A stretch of 9,213 bases of DNA, taken from positions 1 through 9,213 of the forward strand of contig CACZRJ010000222.1 of NCBI GenBank assembly GCA_902783535.1. The letters run 5' to 3'. Of the stretch, positions 5,247 to 9,213 are shown piece after piece. Made by a program: the position numbers and the translations under genes. Source of the stretch: an uncultured Ruminococcus sp. Its GTDB lineage: Bacteria > Bacillota > Clostridia > Oscillospirales > CAG-382. The notes beneath the pieces are model-generated. The model saw only the letters and a list, made by a program, of their open reading frames with translations, did not search any database and was not told the origin of the DNA. Each line of letters starts with the position of its first letter. Position 1 is the stretch's first letter.

Positions 5247-8063
5247 TCAGTTCTTCCGTTTCCGCCTTCCGAGGAACCGCACGAACGCGGAAATCTCGTG
5301 GACGATCAGCGGCGCCAGCGCGAAGAGCGCGGTGAACAGCCATTCCGGACCCGTCAGGTTCGCGGTCGAGAAGACGGCGCGGACCGCGGGGATCTCGATG
5401 ACGGCCAGCTGAAGCAGGAGTCCAGCGAGGAAGGCGATCAGCATCATGACGTTCTTCTTGCGGAAGACGTTCACGAAGGAATGCTTCACGTCGCTCATGT
5501 TGAGCATGTGGAAGAGTTCGCCGATCGCGAGCGAGGTGAACGCCATCGTGCGCGCCTGGAGCAGCAGTTCCGTATTGGACATGTACAGGTCCTTCACGGC
5601 CGCAAGGTCGAAGGAACCGAGCGCCGACACGCCGGGATAGAAGTATGCGAGGACGACGGAGACGGTCAGGACCGCGCCGTAGCCGAGCACGGAGCGGAGC
5701 CCGCCGCCCGAGAAGATGCTCTCGTTCGGGTCTCTCGGCCGCTCGCGCATGATCTTCGGGTCTTTCGGGTCCATGCCCAGCGCGATGGCGGGCAAACTGT
5801 CCGTGATCAGGTTCACCCACAGCAGGTGGATGGCGATCAGCGGCGCAGGCAGCCCGACGCAGATGAGCAGGAACATGGTGAGGACTTCCGCGATGTTCGA
5901 GGACAGCAGGAAGCAGACGGTCTTCTTGATGTTCGCGTAGATGCCTCTGCCCTCTTCCACGGCCTTTTCGATGGACGCGAAGTTGTCGTCCGTCAGGACC
6001 ATGTCCGCAGCGTCCTTCGCGACGTCCGTTCCGGTGATGCCCATGGCGACGCCGATGTCGCCGGACTTCAGGCTGGGCGCGTCGTTCACGCCGTCGCCGG
6101 TCATGGCGGCGATGTGTCCGTTCGCCTTGAACGCCTTGACGATCTGGACCTTGTTCTCGGGAGACACGCGCGCGAACACGCGGACGGTCTTGACCGCCTC
6201 CCGCAGTTCCTCTTCGGTCATGGCGTCCACTTCCGCGCCGGTCCTGCAGTTCTCGCGCCTGTCGCAGATCCCGAGCTTGGACGCGATCGCGAACGCGGTG
6301 TCGATATGGTCACCCGTGATCATGACGGGCGTGATGCCGGCTTCCTTGCACATGCGGACGGCGTCCGCGACTTCCGGACGTGCCGGATCGATCATGGCGA
6401 CAAGTCCGACGAAGACGAGGTCGTCCTCACCCGGCTTGTCCGTCTTCCTGTACGCCAGCGCGAGCACGCGCAGCGCGCGGGAGGAGAAATCGTAATTCGC
6501 CTTTTCGATGGACGCGCGGTCCTCCGGCGTCATCGGGCGTTCGGTCCCGTTCTCGAGAATGGAGACGGTGTGTTTCAGAATGGAGTCGACGGCGCCCTTC
6601 GTATACTGCAGAGGCGTTTCCTCCGTCCGGTGCAGCGTGGACATCATCTTGCGCTGGCTGTCGAAAGGCAGTTCGTCGATCCTGGGCGTCAGAGACTCCA
6701 GTTCGGACTTCTTCATGCCGTATTTTTCCGCGAACACGACGAGCGCGATCTCGGTCGGGTCGCCGGTGAGCCCGGTCTCGACCGTCGCGTTCGAGCACAG
6801 GGACATGCCCTTCGCGAGCAGGAGCAGTTCGTCGCTTCTTTCGGAGAACAGCGTCTGCTCCGTGACCGTCTGTCCGTTCACGTAGGCTTCGACGACGGTC
6901 ATCTTGTTCTGGGTCAGCGTGCCCGTCTTGTCCGAGCAGATGACCGAAACGGCGCCGAGGGTCTCCACCGACGGGAGCCGCCGCACGACCGTATTCACCT
7001 TCACCATCTTCTGCACGCCGATCGCGAGCACGATGGTCACGACCGCGGGCAGTCCCTCCGGAATGGCCGCGACCGCGAGCGAGATGGCGGAAAGCACCGC
7101 CTCGAGATACGACTCGATCTGCGTTCCGCGCCCGTCGACCAGGATCCATACGATGTTCGCGGCCAGCACGAGCGCGACGACGATCATCGTGAGGATGCCG
7201 AGGGTCCTGGACAGTTTCGCCAGCACCTTCTGCAGCGGCGTGGGCTCTTCCTTCTCGTTGTCCAGCGCGCCGGCGATGCGGCCGATCTCGGTCGCCATGC
7301 CGGTCCGGACGACGATGCCGGTGCCGCGTCCGAAGGTCACAGGCGTGGACATGTATGCCATGTTGCGCCGGTCGGCCACGCCGAGCGGATGGTCGAACAC
7401 GGTCTCCGCGTCCTTCTCCACCTGCAGCGACTCGCCGGTCAGGCTGGACTCGTTCGTCTTCATCTGCACGGTCTCCAGCAGACGCAGGTCCGCGCCGATC
7501 GTGTCGCCCTCTTCGAGCACCACGACGTCGCCGGGCACCAGGTTCTCGGATTTCACCTTTTCGCGGACGCCGTCCCTGAGCACGGTCGACTCCGGTCCGG
7601 ACAGCTTCCGCAAAGCGTCCAGGGAGGACTGGGCCTTCAGCTCCTGCACCGTCCCGATGACGGCGTTCAGAAGGATGACCGCGAGAATGATGATGACGTC
7701 CGGCCAGTCGCCGACCTGCAGGAAGTCGAAGCTTCCGCCCGCCTTGATGACCTTCACCGTCTCGTAGATGGAAACGCCGATGGTCACGGCGATCGCCGCG
7801 AACAGGACGTAGATCATCGGGTCCTTCAGCTGGGACAGGAAGACGGCGAGCACCGATTTCTTCTTCTTTTCCTTCAGCCGGTTGCTTCCGTAGAGCGACA
7901 GCCGCTTTTCGGCTTCCGCTTTCGTCAGGCCGGTCTTCGGATCCGTGTCCAGCTTTTTCATGACTTCGCCGGAAGACAACGTCTCCCAGGGCGTCGAAAG
8001 CAGCTGTTCCGTCTCGTTCGGTACGGCGCCGGACACTGATTGATTGTTCTTTTCTTTCGCCAT
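5247..8063 (-). CDS. P2A-type cation ATPase, probable Mn2+/Ca2+ exporter
   Basis: A complete 938-residue P-type ATPase of the SERCA/PMR1-like P2A group, which pumps Ca2+ or Mn2+ out of the cytoplasm at the cost of ATP. The N-terminal actuator lead includes LKEKKKKS (63-70), followed by TM1-2. Motifs in order: SLTGES (207-212, dephosphorylation), PEGLP in TM4 (335-339), DKTGTLT with the phosphorylated Asp378, KGA (489-491, ATP site), MITGD (581-585) and TGDGVNDAP (655-663). Ion-site residues matching both SERCA sites are present: Glu336, Asn723, Glu726, Asn751, Thr754, Asp755 and Glu849. About ten TM segments are visible, four after the P domain helix-hairpin. The ATG start has GGAGAG 7 nt upstream. 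The upstream yybP-ykoY riboswitch indicates manganese control, so Mn2+ export is the preferred physiological role; Ca2+ export remains possible. The protein shows no frameshift or missing core residue. Confidence 0.95.
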   Translation of the reverse strand: MAKEKNNQSVSGAVPNETEQLLSTPWETLSSGEVMKKLDTDPKTGLTKAEAEKRLSLYGSNRLKEKKKKSVLAVFLSQLKDPMIYVLFAAIAVTIGVSIYETVKVIKAGGSFDFLQVGDWPDVIIILAVILLNAVIGTVQELKAQSSLDALRKLSGPESTVLRDGVREKVKSENLVPGDVVVLEEGDTIGADLRLLETVQMKTNESSLTGESLQVEKDAETVFDHPLGVADRRNMAYMSTPVTFGRGTGIVVRTGMATEIGRIAGALDNEKEEPTPLQKVLAKLSRTLGILTMIVVALVLAANIVWILVDGRGTQIESYLEAVLSAISLAVAAIPEGLPAVVTIVLAIGVQKMVKVNTVVRRLPSVETLGAVSVICSDKTGTLTQNKMTVVEAYVNGQTVTEQTLFSERSDELLLLAKGMSLCSNATVETGLTGDPTEIALVVFAEKYGMKKSELESLTPRIDELPFDSQRKMMSTLHRTEETPLQYTKGAVDSILKHTVSILENGTERPMTPEDRASIEKANYDFSSRALRVLALAYRKTDKPGEDDLVFVGLVAMIDPARPEVADAVRMCKEAGITPVMITGDHIDTAFAIASKLGICDRRENCRTGAEVDAMTEEELREAVKTVRVFARVSPENKVQIVKAFKANGHIAAMTGDGVNDAPSLKSGDIGVAMGITGTDVAKDAADMVLTDDNFASIEKAVEEGRGIYANIKKTVCFLLSSNIAEVLTMFLLICVGLPAPLIAIHLLWVNLITDSLPAIALGMDPKDPKIMRERPRDPNESIFSGGGLRSVLGYGAVLTVSVVLAYFYPGVSALGSFDLAAVKDLYMSNTELLLQARTMAFTSLAIGELFHMLNMSDVKHSFVNVFRKKNVMMLIAFLAGLLLQLAVIEIPAVRAVFSTANLTGPEWLFTALFALAPLIVHEISAFVRFLGRRKRKN

Positions 8064-8089
8064 ATGCGCACTCTCCGTCGCAGACGATG

Positions 8090-8117
8090 AAAAGGCCGGC
8101 GTTCCGTACGCCGGTCT
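8090..8117 (-). terminator. Intrinsic terminator of the riboswitch expression platform
   Basis: On the minus strand a 10-bp stem (8117-8108 with 8102-8093, one G-T wobble) closes a 5-nt loop and runs straight into TTTT (8093-8090). It sits between the aptamer and the ATPase ribosome binding site, 26 nt before the start codon, the usual place for a transcription-controlling platform. Its loop and part of both arms (8114-8111 and 8107-8100) are complementary to 8164-8153, so an antiterminator helix is possible. Confidence 0.72.
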
Positions 8118-8177
8118 GTTTCGCTTCCTTTATAAATGCAAAGGAGGGGGACCCGGACGGAACGTTGTCTTTTCGTC

Positions 8178-8287
8178 CGCAAGTCTCGGAACGATGCCCG
8201 CCGCCAGGACCGGAAAGACCGGTACCGAGATTGTTGACGACGGCACCGGGCACGGATGAACGCGTCCCGGTTTCCTACTCCCCTGCG
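8178..8287 (-). promoter_or_regulatory. yybP-ykoY manganese riboswitch aptamer
   Basis: Read on the minus strand, the RNA has the conserved segments I know for this family: GGGGAGTAG (8283-8275), GTCAACA (8238-8232) and CGAGACTT near the 3' end (8188-8181). Helices fit the known fold: P1 CGCAGG/CTTGCG (8287-8282 with 8183-8178); a P2 hairpin closed by ACCGGG/CCCGGT (8271-8266 with 8250-8245); P3 TCTCGG/CCGAGA (8230-8225 with 8189-8184); and an inner hairpin ACCGG/CCGGT (8223-8219 with 8213-8209). Characterised members bind Mn2+ and turn on exporter genes, including P-type ATPases. It begins only 21 nt after the stop codon of the acyl carrier protein gene, with no clear promoter between, so it may act on readthrough transcripts. 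Identification is from remembered consensus and hand folding, not a covariance search. Confidence 0.85.
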
Positions 8288-8308
8288 TCTATTGTCTGCA
8301 GTTTCTTC

Positions 8309-8533
8309 TTATTTTCTTTCTTCGATATAGTCGGCGACGTCCTGGATCGTCTGCAGAGACGCGAGGTCGTCGTCTTCGAACACGACGCCGAAGCGCTCTT
8401 CGCACATCACGATCAGATCGGCGAGTTCCAGGGAGTTCAGTCCCAGGTCTCCGGTCAGCGTCGCGTCCGGACGGATCTGGCTCTCGTCCAGATTCATTTC
8501 GTTGATCAGCAGTTCGCGAATGGTTTCGTACAT
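8309..8533 (-). CDS. Acyl carrier protein
   Basis: A 74-residue acidic helical protein of the acyl carrier family. Ser34 in LGLNSLEL is the expected 4'-phosphopantetheine attachment site; the motif has Asn where most fatty-acid ACPs have Asp (DSL). Helix I (MYETIRELLINEMN), the loop with DATLTGDLG, helix II from Ser34 and the C-terminal helix (TIQDVADYIEERK) are all clear. The ATG start follows a near-perfect AAGGAGG by 7 nt; the open frame continues upstream to 8626 but reaches into the ligase stop region without a ribosome binding site. It lies 89 nt after the acyl ligase gene, a pairing that suggests the ligase loads this carrier or that both serve one lipid or natural-product pathway. It could be a dedicated secondary carrier rather than the housekeeping AcpP, since no fab genes are visible nearby. 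Confidence 0.93.
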   Translation of the reverse strand: MYETIRELLINEMNLDESQIRPDATLTGDLGLNSLELADLIVMCEERFGVVFEDDDLASLQTIQDVADYIEERK

Positions 8534-8540
8534 TGTTTGT

Positions 8541-8546
8541 CCTCCT
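8541..8546 (-). promoter_or_regulatory. Ribosome binding site of the acyl carrier protein
   Basis: AGGAGG on the minus strand, 7 nt before the ATG at 8533. Its strength and spacing exclude the longer upstream in-frame starts. Confidence 0.8.
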
Positions 8547-8582
8547 TTCCCGGCCTTGGCGCGGAACGAATATATGAACACC

Positions 8583-8602
8583 TGTTTACATATGTTTACA
8601 TA
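8583..8602 (-). repeat. Perfect 10-bp tandem repeat in the ligase-ACP gap
   Basis: Two head-to-tail copies of TATGTAAACA (minus strand) lie in a short AT-rich island, within an otherwise GC-rich neighbourhood, between the ligase stop and the carrier-protein gene. The 10-bp period is close to one helical turn, so two protein contacts on the same DNA face are possible. TATATT (8574-8569) just downstream could be a -10 box, but no -35 match is found at the right distance. A regulator site or promoter island is inference. Confidence 0.55.
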
Positions 8603-8622
8603 TATCCTCCGTCCGGGGACGG

Positions 8623-9213
8623 TCATACTTTGTATCGCTGTATCTTTTGCGTGGTCGTCTTTTCGAATTCCGTCTTCCGGAGTTCCACGTTCCGGATCTG
8701 CTTGAAGGTCGGCAGCCGCTTGTTGACGGCCGCGACGATCGCGCGGAATTCGCCGATGATCTCCTGGTCGCTCTTCCCTTCCAGGCGGCTGAAGTCCGGA
8801 TAGATGACGGCCGTGATGACGGCGTCCCCTTCCTCCTGCGGACGCGCAAGGACCACGCAGTCCTTGACGAGATCGTTTTCGTAGAGATATTCCTCGAGTT
8901 CCTCGGGATAGACGTTCTTTCCGTTGGAGAGGATGATGATGTTCTTCTTTCTGCCGGTGATGTACAGATATCCGTCGTTGTCGATGTATCCGTAGTCGCC
9001 GGACCGGAAGAACCCGTCGTTCGTCATGGCGTTCTTCGTCGCCTTCTGGTCGAGATAGTAGCCGAGCATGACCTGCGGGCTGCGGATCTGGATCTCGCCG
9101 ATGACGTGCGTCGGGAGCTCGGTTTCCTTTCCGTTGTCGTCCGTTCCGACGATCCGGACTTCCGTCCCGTAGGCAGGCAGTCCGACGGAGCCCTTGCGCA
9201 TGGCCGTGTACGG
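8623..9213 (-). CDS. AMP-forming acyl-CoA/acyl-ACP ligase, C-terminal part
   Basis: The last 196 residues of an adenylate-forming enzyme; the 5' part lies past the right edge. Such enzymes activate a carboxylic acid with ATP to an acyl-AMP and then pass it to CoA or a carrier protein. Visible motifs are KGSVGLPAYGTEVRI (residues 7-21), the FFRSGDYGYID block with the ribose-contacting Asp, the hinge GYLYITGRKKNIIILSNGKN followed by VYPEELEE, and near the C-terminus FEKTTTQKIQRYKV, in which Lys190 of the fragment is the catalytic lysine of the mobile C-domain. The segment is most like long-chain fatty acyl ligases of Clostridia. Because an acyl carrier protein gene follows after 89 nt, transfer to that carrier is plausible, though CoA as acceptor cannot be excluded. 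The frame is open and intact to the edge. Confidence 0.93.
   Translation of the reverse strand, partial: PYTAMRKGSVGLPAYGTEVRIVGTDDNGKETELPTHVIGEIQIRSPQVMLGYYLDQKATKNAMTNDGFFRSGDYGYIDNDGYLYITGRKKNIIILSNGKNVYPEELEEYLYENDLVKDCVVLARPQEEGDAVITAVIYPDFSRLEGKSDQEIIGEFRAIVAAVNKRLPTFKQIRNVELRKTEFEKTTTQKIQRYKV

Noticed and set aside
5298..8039. Plus-strand open frame of 913 codons opposite the P-type ATPase
   Set aside because: Its product is an Arg/Asp/His/Val-rich low-complexity sequence with no domain, and it mirrors codon bias of the GC-rich ATPase gene on the other strand. No ribosome binding site precedes it.
6427..8253. Minus-strand open frame of 608 codons running across the riboswitch and the ATPase gene
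   Set aside because: Out-of-frame shadow of the ATPase with Arg/Gly-rich composition; it would also translate the aptamer.
8609..8622. Short inverted repeat CCGTC/GACGG right after the ligase stop codon
   Set aside because: The stem is only 5 bp with a 4-nt loop and no T run follows, so it is not a convincing terminator.
8534..8626. FapR-type or other known fatty-acid regulator site ahead of the carrier protein
   Set aside because: No match to the FapR-like operator pattern I know; the tandem repeat there is different.
1..9213. CRISPR array, tRNA, rRNA, insertion sequence or transposase
   Set aside because: Prompted by the CARF protein, I looked for spaced direct repeats, tRNA-like cloverleafs and IS ends on both strands and saw none.

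Overview
All genes in this 9.2 kb window lie on the minus strand, so transcription runs from the right edge to the left. GC content is high (high 50s percent by eye). Nearly every gene has a strong AGGAGG-type ribosome binding site, GTG starts occur, and the gene families (7TM-PAS-HD-GYP, six-TM GGDEF, P2A ATPase behind a yybP-ykoY RNA, DUF1887-like CARF protein) point to a fairly GC-rich anaerobic Firmicute of class Clostridia. That placement is inference from gene content only.

Layout in the direction of transcription: (1) 9213-8623, the C-terminal third of an AMP-forming acyl-CoA/acyl-ACP ligase, cut by the window edge. (2) 8533-8309, a 74-residue acyl carrier protein, behind an AT-rich leader with a perfect 10-bp tandem repeat. 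(3) 8287-8090, a yybP-ykoY (manganese) riboswitch ending in an intrinsic-terminator hairpin. (4) 8063-5247, a 938-residue P2A cation ATPase, probably a Mn2+ and/or Ca2+ exporter controlled by that riboswitch. (5) 5220-5176, a long hairpin overlapping a possible promoter. (6) 5150-4053, a six-TM GGDEF diguanylate cyclase. (7) 4039-3482, a GNAT acetyltransferase. (8) two tandem hairpins, 3471-3431. (9) 3380-1647, a 7TM-PAS-HD-GYP c-di-GMP phosphodiesterase. (10) 1624-1301, a MazG-fold, dCTPase-like nucleotide pyrophosphohydrolase. (11) 1286-1038, an unrecognised 82-residue protein. (12) 1001 to the left edge, a CARF-domain protein of the Card1/Can2 (DUF1887) type whose PD-(D/E)xK nuclease domain starts just before the edge.

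Three themes stand out. The metal-homeostasis unit is the clearest: the aptamer carries the family's conserved segments, its P1 helix competes with a downstream hairpin, and an alternative helix can break the terminator, which fits an RNA that turns an exporter on when manganese is high. The c-di-GMP unit pairs a synthase with a hydrolase around an acetyltransferase. The left end joins a nucleotide pyrophosphatase, a small orphan protein and a cyclic-nucleotide-sensor-type nuclease with tight spacing and no CRISPR locus in view. The CARF ligand motif there reads LTGGDE rather than the TGGTK I associate with characterised Card1 proteins, which makes this the most likely place for something undescribed. 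No gene-free stretch exceeds 300 bases; the longest, 8064-8308, is filled by the riboswitch.
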